From Enchytraeus crypticus (lineage: Eukaryota > Annelida > Clitellata > Enchytraeida > Enchytraeidae), in the NCBI GenBank assembly GCA_905160935.1, contig CAJHZI010000548.1, positions 2,119,501 through 2,183,500 of the forward strand: a stretch of DNA of 64,000 nt, in the 5' to 3' direction. A model generated the notes under the pieces. The model saw only the letters and a list, made by a program, of their open reading frames with translations. It ran no database searches and was not told the DNA's origin. Numbering within the stretch: the stretch's first letter is position 1; each line of letters begins with the position of its first letter. Positions 12,255 through 24,300 of this stretch are shown here, one piece after another. The translations under genes and the position numbers were made by a program.

Positions 12255-12330
12255 TGACTTAGCGCATTGGAAGAATGTGAGCCTTAAACCAGTACGCACG
12301 GCTTCAAATTCTACATCACTCATCACTGAG
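12255..12330 (+). mobile_element. tRNA-like SINE head, diverged
   Basis: An A-box-like TTAGCGCATTGGAAGAATG and a B-box-like GGCTTCAAATTCTAC lie about 35 bp apart, the spacing of an internal Pol III promoter. The rest of the element is not clear. Confidence 0.5.
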
Positions 12331-12419
12331 TGGTGTTATGTGTTGAGATATTATTTTTAAATTGACTAGCTGTAAAAGTAAGTGAGGAGAAGTCAGAAAG
12401 GAAGTCAGACTTGGACAAG

Positions 12420-12610
12420 GAAGGAGGCCGCTCTCTCTCTCTCTCTCTTAGTGCACTGCCTACTGGCAGGTCAACGTTATATAACGCCTCCACTCTTCTC
12501 TGTCTTCGGACTTCCTCTAAGTTTATACATATGAGTGGGTCTTTAAATCATCTAACATACCTAATCTCGGCCTGCGGCCTGCCCCTGCCTCTTTTTAGTG
12601 TATATCTGTA
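12420..12610 (-). mobile_element. LINE 3'-end stub, hairpin-tail family, with (GA)n tail
   Basis: On the minus strand the sequence encodes a broken [17 protein letters not shown]-like tail, then the terminal hairpin CTGCCAGTAGGCAG, TGCACTAAGAGAGAG and a (GA)n tract (12430-12449). It matches the 3' ends at 45.5 and 55.5 kb. A CGGCCTGCGGCCTG duplication interrupts it. Confidence 0.8.
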
Positions 12611-13370
12611 TCTAATAAAACATAATTCAGGCGCTAAGGGGTCAATGGTTATGGATGGGAGTTAATGTTGGGCTACGATTTGTTCGGGGCCCCTTGCACA
12701 AGTGCTTCAGATCCCCTAGGTCTAAATCTGGCACTGTACTTACCCGAAAATGTTTCAAATGGAAAATGGTTTATCATTAAGGCGAGGCCTGCAGAAACTC
12801 ATCTTCATTCCAGTGTTGAAGATCTACTGAAAGTCAAACATGACTGTACCGGTTAAAATCATATTCGACACGGTTAGTGAAAACGCCTATATAAAAGTTT
12901 TGTCCAACGTTTTCCTGTTAAAGCATTTTGCGACTTCGATATATTAGTCGAAATTAGCAGGCACTTTATATCTCGTTCCGTTAACTGTTTCAATATTAAT
13001 CTTCGTCAGTACTTATTAAATAGTTATTAATGATACTGATCTTAAATGTATAATTATGCCTACCTATTATCATTAATTTTCTTTATTTTGAATTTCTTTA
13101 TTTCAATTCCTTAATTTCTACTTTATATTTTCGTTTTAAGTTCACCATGGTTCACATTTAAATTGTGCTCACTTATTGCATTTACTTGTTTTTTTGCATT
13201 CCTTGTACAGGGTTGAATGACCCTTTTTGGTGATCTAAATAAATGTACATGGCGTCCCCATCTTGCGAAACCTTCAAAATTACTCTTTGTAAGCGTACAT
13301 TCGGAAATAGAAAGCCCCACCTGGTGAATCATTATATTATTCATTTAAAAGGCGATATAGGCCTATCACG

Positions 13371-13705
13371 TTTCTAGAATGTCTAACAGCGTAGCGGTAA
13401 CGTTTTGAAGTTTTAAATGACAGATCCTGAGGTGAATTGAACCCTCGTGGGTTCGAATCCCAGCCGCGCTAATCTGAGAGTAAAATCTCGGAATTCACTG
13501 TCATTTATTTACTTACAGCTGATTGTACTTCTGTTGTTTATCGTTTGAAATGTGAAATTAAACATATTTTTCTCTCTCTCTCTCTGTCTTCCTCTCACTC
13601 TGGACTGGTTACACGGAAAACTGTCTAAATTGCCCAACGGTTTAAATGTGTGGTATTACAAGTGATGGATAGCAACATAGTTGATCATTTCACTATAATG
13701 CGTAT
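13371..13705 (+). mobile_element. SINE-B (tRNA-derived), copy with an internal insertion
   Basis: An A-box-like TAGCGTAGCGGTAACG and a B box GTGGGTTCGAATCCC (near 13450) are followed by the body CTGAGAGTAAAATCTCGG and GGACTGGTTACACGGAAAA, ending at GTTGATCATTTCACTATAAT. Compared with 18340-18572 this copy carries about 100 bp of extra sequence (about 13500-13600) including a short (TC)n run. Confidence 0.8.
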
Positions 13706-13969
13706 TTTCTCTTTCAGCTGCTCTAAGTGTTCAATTGATTTGTAGCTACTTTCTCGAAGTAGTCCTTACCAGATAGATATTTTAATATTCGCAATTAATC
13801 ATTATTTATGGCGACAGGGTCTCGATCGATCATAGTAAATTTCTACTAATTGCTTATAATGTAGATAATGTAGTAGAAATTACATTACTTATACTTTAAT
13901 ATAAATTAAATTATTTATTATGTAGTATAAATTCCTACTCCTCCAGACATAACGAAGATGACATGGAGA

Positions 13970-14095
13970 CTTTGTGAAACTATTGAGAGTATGGAGAAAG
14001 CACTCTAAAAAGCGTCTGGAGAAAGTACTCTAAAAGGCGTCTGGAGAAAGTACTTCAAAAGAGTCTGGAGAAAGTACTTCAAAAAGAGTCTCAAG
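13970..14095. repeat. About 24-bp minisatellite, four to five copies
   Basis: Units of the form GTCTGGAGAAAGTACTCTAA plus AAGGC are repeated in tandem and decay toward AGTCTCAAGAAAAG. Confidence 0.8.
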
Positions 14096-16130
14096 AAAAG
14101 AAAACAGTTAAATCAAAAGATACTCAATAAAGTCGACAAAAGTATTTGTTAAATACAAAATTTCTTTAATAATTAAATAATAAATTTCTGAAATACACAT
14201 AGAGGTCATAACGTAATGAGACTGAGCTTGGCTATATTTCCCGTCTATGCTATTAATATATACGCATATGATTGTATATAATGTATATTTAACTTCTTCC
14301 AGTCAATTCATGCACACTGGACTAGGAGTACGTACAAGAGGATGATCAAGATTCTAGTGGCAGCTAAATTTAGAATTAATCATTAATTATTTCCCTCACG
14401 GCGAATGCCTACATACCTAATGGGTAAACCTACAGGCAATTAACAATCCCTGACAAACGACGAAGGCAAGACCACGATTGCTTTCACTTCGTAATCGACT
14501 CATCGTTAAATTCTATCCTACTAATTATGCAAAGATAGGCTTCTTTACTATCATCCGTTGATATAAAGGTTTTTCAAACACCAACTTGCGATGAAACTTA
14601 GAATATTCTAAGTTTCAAAGCAAGATATAAAACTATTAACTATTAACTAAAGCTAAGTTAGTCGCCTCGTTCCTTTAAGCTATTAACTTTTCACAACTGA
14701 ACCGCCTGCACTATAAATTCACGCGTTTCGCTATTTCTTATTTAATTTTTAATGGAATTTTTGCTATCTTGTTCGGAACGATCTTTCCACTTGGTAGCTT
14801 TTGTTGATGAAGAACTCTCGGATTTCCTGGTTTCGAAATTGGCAGCGGAGGCGGTGTAACCTGAAAATAGTAAATAATCAAGAATTGAACAACGATAGTT
14901 GCATATGTATCAATGTCAGGACTGCTTTATAGCGTCTGAATGCTGTCAGAGAAGTAAAATATCTAATCACGTCCTCCTGGTTATGAAGACATTTTTTATT
15001 ATAATCCTATGATCCATACTCGATGAGCTATTATATATCTAAACAATATTTTGCAGACAAATCAAGTTTCAAATTACTTTTCTTGTAAAAGACAATGCTA
15101 ACTTGTAAGATAATTATAAGTCGGAAAACGATAACTTGTAAGAAAAACTTTATATCATAACTTGAGTCAAGCCCTTTAATATGCTGAGTGAGTGATTTTC
15201 ATGTGCTAAAAGATTTTTTTAAAAGGGCAGTTATTGAGAGAACAGTGATTTTAGATGGTTTTATTTGTACATATGCCTACATAGGCCTGATACACGAAAA
15301 TAATTCAAAAGTCTGAGTGAGAGTGACAGAGAGGAAGAAAGAGAAAGGTATACAGAAAGGGAGAGTGAGAGATAGGAAGAGAAAGTAAAAGAGAGAATGG
15401 GATTTCAAAAAGACGTTGAGATCTATGATCAACTCATAAACGTCAGGTAGGCCTAATATTTTATTAATGTTAAACTAAATAATGATGGCATGACAGAATA
15501 TATTCGACTGCTATTTTAGATATGCACTGAGCTATTCACACGTAAACTCCCTTAATAGTCACTGCTCGTATTTTTGTTGTATGCTAATATTTTGCACTAC
15601 CATCGAAAGGTCAACTACCAAGTGTAGTTTTTCAACATAAAATATTCATTCTCGGTTATTGACTAAGATGACGAAATATTGTACGAAAAAGAATGACCAT
15701 GAATAGATCAGTTCGGTAATTGAAAACATATTTTGTTGAATGTTAACACTGGTTTGTTTATGTTGACATCTGATACATATATTTACATGAAAATGTAATG
15801 GGTCAACATTATAACTTCATTATAATGCATGCATATCGTTATAATAGGTGTCAGAGTTAAACTATAAGTGTTAAGTTATTCTTTAATTGATATCCGTATA
15901 GTAGGTTGTAAAGTAAATAACATTTCCAAAGAAAGCTTGTATTAGAAATTTTATGAGGAACTAGTACATTTCAATGGTATTCAATGCAGTGTTTACGTTT
16001 TTGTCCACTGTTTACATTTGGTGTCCACGATGTTCTATTTATAGCTATTACCGAAAAGATCTATTGCTGAACTTCAAGAGCTAGAGGTATAATAGCTTTC
16101 CTCTAGTACATTGTCTCTATGTATCTCTCT
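14096..16130. other. Intergenic with one perfect palindrome
   Basis: No gene recognised. A perfect 26-bp palindrome lies at 14592-14617. GA-rich sequence occurs at about 15310-15400. Confidence 0.5.
14584..14623. repeat. 40-bp near-perfect palindrome
   Basis: The half TGAAACTTAGAAT is followed directly by its reverse complement with no spacer (14592-14617, 26 bp perfect). CTTGC and GCAAG flank it in matching positions after a short mismatch. Confidence 0.9.
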
Positions 16131-16139
16131 TTTTACTTC

Positions 16140-16182
16140 TCTCGCCTTCTCTCTCTCTCTCTTTCTCACTCTGACACACACA

Positions 16183-16223
<41 letters not shown>

Positions 16224-16235
16224 TCACTCACTCTG
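16140..16235. repeat. (CT)n microsatellite
   Basis: Interrupted CT dinucleotides, longest around 16185-16216. The Arg/Glu-alternating minus-strand frame across it is an artefact. Confidence 0.9.
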
Positions 16236-16439
16236 TCCGTACCCAGTTTAGTAACAAAAATACAACACATATGGAGAGGAAATAGACCATGACACTTGTA
16301 GGAGCTGTAATTTTGGAAAACGTATTTATGGTGAAAATGATGATGGCCATTTGTTAGAAAAGCTAATAACTGTCCTCTGAAAGAAGAAACTATCTCTGCC
16401 CACATCGTAAATTTGTAAGGGTAGGCGTGTCTCTATTAT

Positions 16440-16600
16440 TTCTACCTCACTATCAATGAATTACCTCTATCAGTGATTTACCTCTATCAACGATTTACTT
16501 TCATCAATGATTTACCTCTATGAATGATCTATCTCTGTCAATCATTTGCCTATATCAGAGATTTACATCTATCAGTAATTTACCTCTATCAACTTATGCA
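16440..16600. repeat. 17-18-bp minisatellite, TTTACCTCTATCAATGA type
   Basis: About nine diverged units centred on TTACCTCTATCAgTGAT. It makes a short open frame with no coding character. Confidence 0.8.
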
Positions 16601-16739
16601 AGTACTTTCTCAAGTAGGCTACTTAAAGAAATTTACAAGTCAAATATCCTACTATATATTTTGTCGAAATTAAAATTTACCCCACTTTCCCACAGTCTCT
16701 CGCTCTTATACATCGTTTTCCAGCTCAGCTCATTTTAAA

Positions 16740-17460
16740 TAACAATTTTTATGCTGTTTCGCACCTCCGTAAGATTTTAAACACAAAAAAGCGAAGACGG
16801 CAATGGTAAAATTTAATGTGCTAATTTTAGTAAAAATGAATAATTAACCCATTTTCAGCACCGAGCACGAAGAGTATTGACTTCTCAACACTTTGTCATT
16901 TGAATAGAGACTCTTATTAATCTTACAGAACTAAGCACAGTCGATTTCTCCATCGATTTGATTACTAATTCTTAGCTGCTCTATGACCGGCGCTGCCTAG
17001 TAACTGGCTCCGTGTGTAACGACCCAAACGTCGCTCGTCGTTGAACATACGATATCAGCAACAGAGTTTCTTGAGTTCATTCGATATTTTACATCAAACT
17101 AACCCCGTGCCTAAATTTATGCCTTCCACGCACGAGTTTTTATTTAGTTATTTGATTCTATAATTAGTAATTTAAAATAAAGCGGGACTAATGTATAAAA
17201 ATAGAGGCCAGTGTCGTAATTATTGCTTAAATTAGCAACATTACGCGGACCTGATGCAGATTCTCATGGACTTTGATGCATAGTACATATAGTTCATGTA
17301 GTCAGTGAAGAGTTCTTCAACAATCGCACAAATTTTGAAATTAATTAAACAAATTGCTAACCTCGATATAGTTACAACATATCTGCATTTTATTTTTAAT
17401 ACAAGTTAATAGTTTTGCAGTATATTGTATTAATATTTTTCTAACTTTATTTAGTCAAAT
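16740..17460. other. Intergenic, nothing recognised
   Basis: AT-rich, no motif recognised. It ends in a CT-rich stretch (17480-17535). Confidence 0.45.
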
Positions 17461-17639
17461 ATTACTTTCATGGACGTTTCTCTCTCTGTTTCTTTCCCTC
17501 TCTGTCTCTCTCTCTCCCTCTCTCTCTCTCTCTCAAGTTCCTCTACGAGACAGGTTCAAAATACACATTCCTACTCATAATGTGCTCTCACGCTTAGTAA
17601 GGGCGCTCAGTCAACCATCAAGTTTGTCCGACAGAAAGC

Positions 17640-17765
17640 CTTCAACCATACCATTTCCCATCAGTTTTCTCAGCTATTCTATAGTCGCCTCTTGCGCCAC
17701 GCGCAGTTTACGATTGCTCTATTCTCTAGTGGTCAGGAAACAGCAGTGGTACAGTTACATATCAA
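17640..17765. repeat. Dispersed repeat containing a GTCGCCTCT...GCAGTTTAC motif
   Basis: AGTCGCCTCTTGCGCCACGC and GCAGTTTACGATTGCTCTAT here align with 57395-57480 and, more loosely, with 34175-34270. The three share order and spacing. This is probably the body of the (GAT)n-tailed retroposon, since the 34-kb copy has both parts. Confidence 0.5.
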
Positions 17766-17782
17766 CGTCGTCGATCCGCTAG

Positions 17783-18335
17783 GAGATGGTTAATTGATAT
17801 GTTTGCGGCTTACTAATTTATTATTTAATAATAATTTATGCATCACTCATGAAACATGAAATGCAGAGAGTCAAGTGAGCTCAAATAAACAAACTGCTAA
17901 AAATAGCTTCATTATATCAACGCCGATGACCAGCGAGACAAGAGCAGCTCACCTGTTGCATTTATACTTTGCGGTCTGCTTTATTGAAAATGATTACAAA
18001 TTCATAGTTCGTCAACTAGACCAGAACTGAATTTTAACAAGCAATTTACCTATTGATCGCAATTTATATTAAGGATCTTGTATGGCATTTACAATGTATT
18101 CTTTATTAGCATTAAATTTAATTCAATTTTTAAAACTCCTTTTGAGGCAGATTAAATTAAATTACATTTTTTTAAATTTCTACAGTGAGGCATTTCACTA
18201 TATCTGTTGGTCAACATAGCAGGCTTACAATAACTTTAATTTTTGAAAGGAATATAATTTACACGTAAATACAAGAACTTATTAAATTGCCAGCACTCTT
18301 TTACGCAATTATCTAAAGATCTTGTCTAATAGATT
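17783..18335. other. Intergenic, nothing recognised
   Basis: AT-rich sequence between the dispersed repeat and the next SINE-B copy. Confidence 0.45.
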
Positions 18336-18339
18336 ATGA

Positions 18340-18572
18340 TTAATAATATTGATAGCGTAGGGGTAACGTCATGAAATTTTAAATGACAGATCCTGAAGTG
18401 AATTGAACTCTCGTGGGTTCGAATCCCGGCCGCGCTGATCTGAGAGTAAAATCTCGGACATTCACTGGACTGGTTACACGGAAAATGGTCTAAATTGCCT
18501 AATGGTTTAAACATGTAGTATTAAAAAGTGATAGATATCAACATAGTTGATCATTTCACTATAAAGTGTTTA
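18340..18572 (+). mobile_element. SINE-B (tRNA-derived), compact copy
   Basis: A-box-like TAGCGTAGGGGTAACGTCA, a 30-bp insert GATCCTGAAGTGAATTGAAC, B box GTGGGTTCGAATCCC (about 18414-18428), body CTGAGAGTAAAATCTCGG, GGACTGGTTACACGGAAAA and 3' end GTTGATCATTTCACTATAA. It is the shortest complete copy of three in the window (others at 13.4 and 27.9 kb). It sits 3' of the galactosyltransferase gene, close to that gene's likely poly(A) signal. Confidence 0.85.
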
Positions 18573-18580
18573 TTTTTTAC

Positions 18581-18586
18581 TTTATT
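18581..18586 (-). terminator. Candidate poly(A) signal of the galactosyltransferase gene
   Basis: AATAAA on the minus strand, about 180 bp past the stop codon; a second AATAAA sits 12 bp further on (18569-18574). Position is right, but there is no transcript evidence. Confidence 0.45.
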
Positions 18587-18764
18587 ACAAGATTAAGAGT
18601 AAATCGTAAAAACTAACAACATTAACACACTTAATTCCTTACCATACCAACTTTAATAAAAACATAACTAATGACAAAACGCTATAGTATTTCGTATCAT
18701 TACTTATAATCATCTTAACAACGCAGATCATATTTTTGATGTATTTTTAGACATTTTTGACGTT

Positions 18765-20057
18765 TCATACCTGACAGGAGGTTGCTTGTTTACCTTCTTG
18801 TAACTCCCCCCATATTTTTCTCAGCAAAGCTGGCGTAGCCTTCGTACCTGTAAGAATTTTGCGAAGCAGTATATCACAGACAGTGGGAGATCGATAGGTC
18901 CAGAACGCAAAACCATCCTGCTTCACGTGCGTCACGTTAAGAACCTTACCCAGAATTCCGGTTATATACACGTCGTCTATAAAAATGGACGGAACATATT
19001 CCGCCGTCTCAAACAGATCTTGAACGAGATCGACAGTTATTATATAGGCAGCGCCCGATTCGTACGGTGGTAGATACTGAAATGGGAACTCTTCTTCGGT
19101 TAGGCGCCATTTTCCAGATCTATAGGCCCGCGAACCGACGTTGTACGGGCCCATAATGGCCCGCTGTAGCTTCCTGGTGTTGAGAACGTCGATTAGATAG
19201 GGAAGATGTATGAACATATCGTCGTCACTTTTGAGGAGGTACCTCGCACTAGAGCAGTTCTCTTTGACCAGCTTCAGACCCAGCAGAGATTTAAGCGTCA
19301 TATTCCGATAGGAGTCGACAAAATCTCCCACAGCGATATCGTTGTATCTCTCCGCTTCCTCCCTCACCAGTTCATTCATTCCCGGATCTGAATGCAATCC
19401 CAGCACAAAAACTAATCTAATTCGCTCTTTGATAGATGCAATCCCAGGCCAGGCTCCGTTAGTCCTTGCTACGGATCCCCAGGAAGTCCTAATGGCGGAT
19501 CTCCGGTCCGTGTGAGTGTGGAATGTGTGAACTAGAACGATCATGTAAGTGTCCGGTGGACAATTAGTCCGAGGTGTGACTAGAAGAGAGTGGTTGTACG
19601 TGTTGACTTTACTAGGCTGACGTCTGTAATATCTCTTCTCTAATTCTGTTAAATTAACCCTCTGTCCGCCTGTTTTCAATCGATTTCTCGCCAGATCTCG
19701 TAAGTTCTGCGACTCAGCGTGACGTTTTGCAAAGAGATTCGTATTATTAAACTGAATTTTTGGATTTTTTAATACAACATTTGACAAGAGATGCATTGGC
19801 CCGCGGTTTAAGGAAGAAGGAATGGATATAGTCATGGAGGAAGCCGATGCGGCAGGGCTAACGTTCGACACAACATGTTTACCAGACAGCGCCGACTCCC
19901 GGGTGTTAGTGGCCGCAGGTATCGAGTTAATTGAACGCCAGTAGGAGAGGAATAGAAAATTTTCTATAAACACGACACAAAATAGATAATAGGCGAAGCC
20001 GCAGAAGATGGATTTAAATTTTCTGCTAATATTTTTCCAGCAGCATAAGGTGGGCAT
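18765..20057 (-). CDS. Beta-1,3-galactosyltransferase-like type II Golgi glycosyltransferase (GT31)
   Basis: The 430-aa product has the GT31 family layout. A short basic cytoplasmic tail leads to one membrane anchor (about residues 16-40 from this Met), then a stem of about 120 residues with several N-glycosylation sequons, then the catalytic domain. Numbered from this Met, motifs are RRSAIRTSW (185-193), DFVDSYRNMTLK (245-256), the metal-binding KSDDDMF (276-282), PPYESGAAY (330-338) and DDVYITG (361-367). Such enzymes transfer galactose or GlcNAc from UDP-sugar in beta-1,3 linkage in the Golgi lumen. The acceptor cannot be told from sequence. The coding region is one exon, usual for this family. 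I start at the first ATG (20057); the frame is open to an in-frame TAG about 60 nt upstream. A TTTCAG acceptor-like site near 20102 leaves open a 5' exon. Confidence 0.9.
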   Translation of the reverse strand: MPTLCCWKNISRKFKSIFCGFAYYLFCVVFIENFLFLSYWRSINSIPAATNTRESALSGKHVVSNVSPAASASSMTISIPSSLNRGPMHLLSNVVLKNPKIQFNNTNLFAKRHAESQNLRDLARNRLKTGGQRVNLTELEKRYYRRQPSKVNTYNHSLLVTPRTNCPPDTYMIVLVHTFHTHTDRRSAIRTSWGSVARTNGAWPGIASIKERIRLVFVLGLHSDPGMNELVREEAERYNDIAVGDFVDSYRNMTLKSLLGLKLVKENCSSARYLLKSDDDMFIHLPYLIDVLNTRKLQRAIMGPYNVGSRAYRSGKWRLTEEEFPFQYLPPYESGAAYIITVDLVQDLFETAEYVPSIFIDDVYITGILGKVLNVTHVKQDGFAFWTYRSPTVCDILLRKILTGTKATPALLRKIWGELQEGKQATSCQV

Positions 20058-20204
20058 CAGCAAAGCATTATATTCATTTGCGAACGACTGGAGCTGGAAT
20101 GCTGAAATCTACATGTAGAAGTATTACAGCTGCATTACCCTGGGAATCTCTGTGCTAGTTACAGATTAAGCGTATTATCTAAAACAGAATTACATAATAT
20201 ATAC

Positions 20205-20445
20205 CCATCATCATCATTATCATCATCATAATCATCATCGTCATCATCATCGTCATCATCATCATCCCTTCAATCCCAGTTTAGCCAGGGTCGGGATACA
20301 AATAGGCTGTCTCAAATCCTCTCTGTCCTACATCATATATCATCAGTCAATCCCCTATTTTAGATTTTTCCAGTAGGCGACTAAAGCACTAAGATCCACA
20401 CCAACGTCAGAAAGGGCATTCGGTTAGTGAGCGCCTAGGCTCCAG
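20205..20445 (-). mobile_element. Retroposon with (GAT)n-type tail
   Basis: On the minus strand a body (TAGTCGCCTACTGGAA near 20370-20385) leads to TCCCGACCCTGGCTAAACTG, GGATTGAAGGG and about 65 bp of GAT/GAC triplets (20205-20270). Motif order matches the 34.06-34.27 kb copy. Confidence 0.65.
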
Positions 20446-20449
20446 AAAT

Positions 20450-23150
20450 TGTTACAAAAATTTCAACGAATGGAAAGTCTCATCACATACAATCATTAAA
20501 AGGACATTTTTAATAATTATTCAATACTCTAAATAATTTCTAGAAAATATTCTGATATGGAAAATTCATAGGAATTATTTAGCGAAAAATTATTGTTTGC
20601 TGGATCAACAAATCTCAATCTAAAACGAGTTGTTAGCTTTTTTCAAGTCCATATTCGATTCTGCTATTAAAAATCTTAAAAACCTAAAATCTGCGTAACA
20701 AAAGCAAAATATGTTTAAAATCCGTTCAGAATTTAAATTTAGGGTGTTCGATAGTAGAGATAAAAAGACAAGAGTGTAAAACCACCATATTACATAAACC
20801 TTATATACAGCAGAACAGGAATATATTGTAGTGTTAGGAATTAAAAACATAATAAATAATTGATGACGATGAGTAACTCATTAAACATGGGAATGGTTAC
20901 TTGCGTGCGAACAAACAAATAGAGTGAACTTATCGCAATCATGCCATCAATAATTTTCCAAGCAATAATTTAATTGCCAATTAGCGTGACACGACGAAGT
21001 GCATAAATCAATAATACTTGCGTAATTCAGAGCCCGAAGGATCATTCAGTATATTACATATATAGAACTAATGTAATATGCCCTGCCTGATAGATGTTGT
21101 ACTAATTATTTGTTTAAATCCATATATGGTTATATGGACTATAGCTTATTTTCCAGATTATCCATTATAATAATATAGGGCCTAATATTTGATACAAATT
21201 TTAAAAATATTAATAATGAAAATTTAATACATAAATGATAATAATTATAATTAACAATTACTTATTATTATGATTTAATATTACATTATTTTTATTGTGT
21301 TATTTTATATATGTATTCTAAATATATGCCAGTAATATAATAGTATAATAGCATCGATTCTTGCACTGGTAAAGACGTACTGTACGACTTCCTATCGATG
21401 ATATTACATGTAGTTTGTTACGATAAATATCTCACTGAAAGCATGCAGCAGAAATATCTTTGTACAATTATTCACTTTGTTATTAGAGAAAGTCTTTTCT
21501 GATGAGAAACGGGAGTCTTAATAGTCCCAAAGCTGATTATGGCCATTTATAATTGGAGTAGGTCTAAGAATTTTACACTTATTTTCTCTAGATTGTGTTC
21601 TTACAAAGTGGCTGGTCAATGGAATATATTCCTACTCAAAAGAATATATACATCAGTCCTTTTGGGGTCAGAATGAACAAATGAATACTGAATTATTAGA
21701 GAAAGTGTATTGTATCTTCCGTTTAATTTCTTTAAAAGAAATTTTCATTATCTCCCTACGTGTCCACTGTATATGCCATTAAAAGTTATATAGTTCATTA
21801 TTGATACATCCTGAGAGAGAGGGTTAACCACTAACAACTGCTCCACATGTCCACTGTGTATAGCCTATAGGCCTACATATCAGTAAAATTAATATACACT
21901 GTGGTTCAATATTTATACATCCCTTGAGAGAACGGCCGGCTAATCACTGACAGAATATTGTAGCGAACTACAGCGTTGTCCAACAAAATGGTTTCATAGC
22001 TTAGAATACATATAATGCGAGATATTGTATACATTGTCCTTCACGAGTGGTATGGTCATATATGCAAACAGTGTAAGAGCCGAGAACAGTTTTGTAAAAA
22101 CACTAAAAAGAACACGGATATTTATTTTACTTCGTCACTTAGATGGTTGAAGCACTCTTACCTCGGGTCTGAACATATACGTGTACAAGATGTTCTGAAA
22201 TTTGTCACAGCCATCAAAAACTAAATTTTAGAATATATCTCCGTGAATTTTTGAATAATTAAAATTGATATGAGACTTAAAATAGTAAAGATACCGTAGC
22301 TTCCCAGTTTATGAATCTGCGAAAATTCTACAAGTAATCTTTCTATAAATATGTCTTTTTCAAAGAAGAAACCACTGATTCAGAAATTGAGATGATTTTT
22401 AAGACCGATATTTTGTGTCGATATTAGGCCTATATTTCTATAAATTAATATATTATAAATTATTTATTTTTATTATTATGTATTTTTCTATAGATTGACA
22501 TTTTTGTTTTTAACTATATATGATATATCGTTTGCGATATGTCGAATATAACTTAATAACATTAACAGTCCAACTGATTATTTTTAAGTCTGAGATGAGA
22601 AAGCAACTGGACCACTCAATAATGCCCTATATCATGCTATATGATTTAATACTCTTTAGGCCTACTTGACGATACACAGAAGATGCTGATATTGTACGAT
22701 TTTGCATAGATATAGTTATAAATAAATGCAAACATTCCAGGTTTCCTTCAACAATAAGCAATTAATCGCACATTAGATCCAATCCATTCTACAATGTAAT
22801 GCCCTATATAATTAAATAAAAAACTGAATTATATTGTCCACGACAAATATATCCCTATTATGTCCCGCGTTGCCCTCTTCAGTATCTGACTTAGTTTGCT
22901 TCTACGTTCATGCGCAGTTTTTCAGTTCTTCGGTATTCAATGCGGAGCTACAGCATCCCTCGGCTTGATGTCGATTTAATATTAGAAAATTAAATTCAAA
23001 TTAAACTAAATATTAAATTGTAGATTAATGAAATTTACATTTAATAGTCTTCAATCAAGTAATTATAAGCTGTCAATATCTCCAACCTCCGTGAGATAAA
23101 CTTCGTAACTTTTAATTTAAATAATAGATCGCATATTATACGAGCAATTA
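20450..23150. other. Intergenic, no gene recognised
   Basis: AT-rich sequence. A rough 90-110-bp duplication is visible at 21763-21833 and 21850-21950 (TGTCCACTGTnTATnCC, GATACATCC...GAGAGA). A 69-codon open frame (22015-22224) has no family features. Three TAGGCCTA sites fall in this stretch. Confidence 0.5.
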
Positions 23151-23154
23151 GAAA

Positions 23155-23300
23155 TTAGTTGTTAGTTGACTTGCAAACGGTCTGACCTGAAGTTCAGAAG
23201 CTCATCGGTTCAAATCTTAGCTGGACTGAACTTAGTCTGTGGATGTCCTAAGAGGTAAAGAAACAGGAGTTAAGCTTTCAATTAATTTCTGTAGAAATTC
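23155..23300 (+). mobile_element. SINE-C (tRNA-derived), diverged
   Basis: CTGAAGTTCAGAAGCTCATC, then B box CGGTTCAAATCTTAG (near 23208), and a tail with AGAGGTAAAGAAACAGGAG. Related tRNA-like segments lie on the minus strand at 55.64-55.76 and 61.63-61.74 kb and share the B-box region and a GGAAACAG...TTTAAACTT-like tail. Confidence 0.55.
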
Positions 23301-23845
23301 TAAGCTTCAATTAAACATAATGTTCTTTGATTGTTGCCTTAAAACCGTAATATAAACATAGCAATATTAAAAATGAAACGCTACTGTAACAACAACATTA
23401 GTATGCTACAATATTAATATATGACATAGTAATATTAATATGCTACAATATTACGTAGTATATTGCTCACTAGAATATTAGAGCAATCCTTCATTTACGT
23501 TAAACTGACACGTGATCAAACCTGTGTGTCTGTTGATGAATAGCTATTATTATACAGTGTTTAGACAATGAAAGCCTTTGTCAAATAGAGTTCTATCCGT
23601 AATATGAGTCGAAATTATAGACTGGACTTTATATTCATTATCTAAGCTGCCGATGAGAGTTTAGCGTTTATTTCTAAATCGATTGGATGCCATAAAAGAT
23701 GCATTCGATTATGCAATTCTATATTTTGTATCGATGTGAATATAAACTTTTGATTTCGATTTGAAATTACTGTGAGATACTATTTTCCTTAAATTTTATT
23801 ATTTTACTATTTTATTTTAGTTTTACTATCCTCTGTGTGAACTAA
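23301..23845. other. Intergenic, nothing recognised
   Basis: AT-rich, with short duplicated ATATGCTACAATATTA modules near 23400-23455. Confidence 0.45.
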
Positions 23846-23890
23846 TATTATTATTATTATGATGATGATGAAAATTACTATTATAATTAT

Positions 23891-23923
<33 letters not shown>

Positions 23924-24223
23924 TATTGTTATTATTATTAATAATAATATTATTACTATTATTGTTATTGTTATTATTATTATTACTATTATTGTTATTA
24001 TTATTATTATTACTATTATTATTATATTATTGTTATAATAATTATACAATTATAATTATAGTTATATATAATAATATTTGATAATAATATATAATTATAA
24101 TTATAGTTATATATAATAACATATGATAATAATTACAATTATAATTATAATTATTATTGTTGTTGTTATTATTATTGTTACTATTATTATTGCTATTATT
24201 TTTGACATTTTATTATTTTTATA

Positions 24224-24255
<32 letters not shown>

Positions 24256-24300
24256 CATTATTATTACTATTATTACTATTATTATTATGATTGTCATCAT
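23846..24300. repeat. (ATT)n compound microsatellite
   Basis: About 450 bp dominated by ATT, with GTT and ACT variants and a TATAATTATAGTTATATATA duplication (24045-24120). It gives poly-Leu and poly-Ile open frames on opposite strands, which are not genes. Confidence 0.95.

Noticed and set aside
13371-13460. Functional tRNA gene (good B box, GGGTTCGAATCCC)
   Set aside because: No acceptor stem pairing and about 30 bp too many between the boxes; the same sequence recurs twice with a shared non-tRNA body, so it is a SINE.
22015-22224. 69-codon ORF with mixed composition
   Set aside because: No family features, no splice or promoter context; length is within chance expectation for 64 kb.
23807-24081. 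Poly-Leu / poly-Ile ORFs resembling membrane proteins
   Set aside because: Translation of the (ATT)n microsatellite on both strands.
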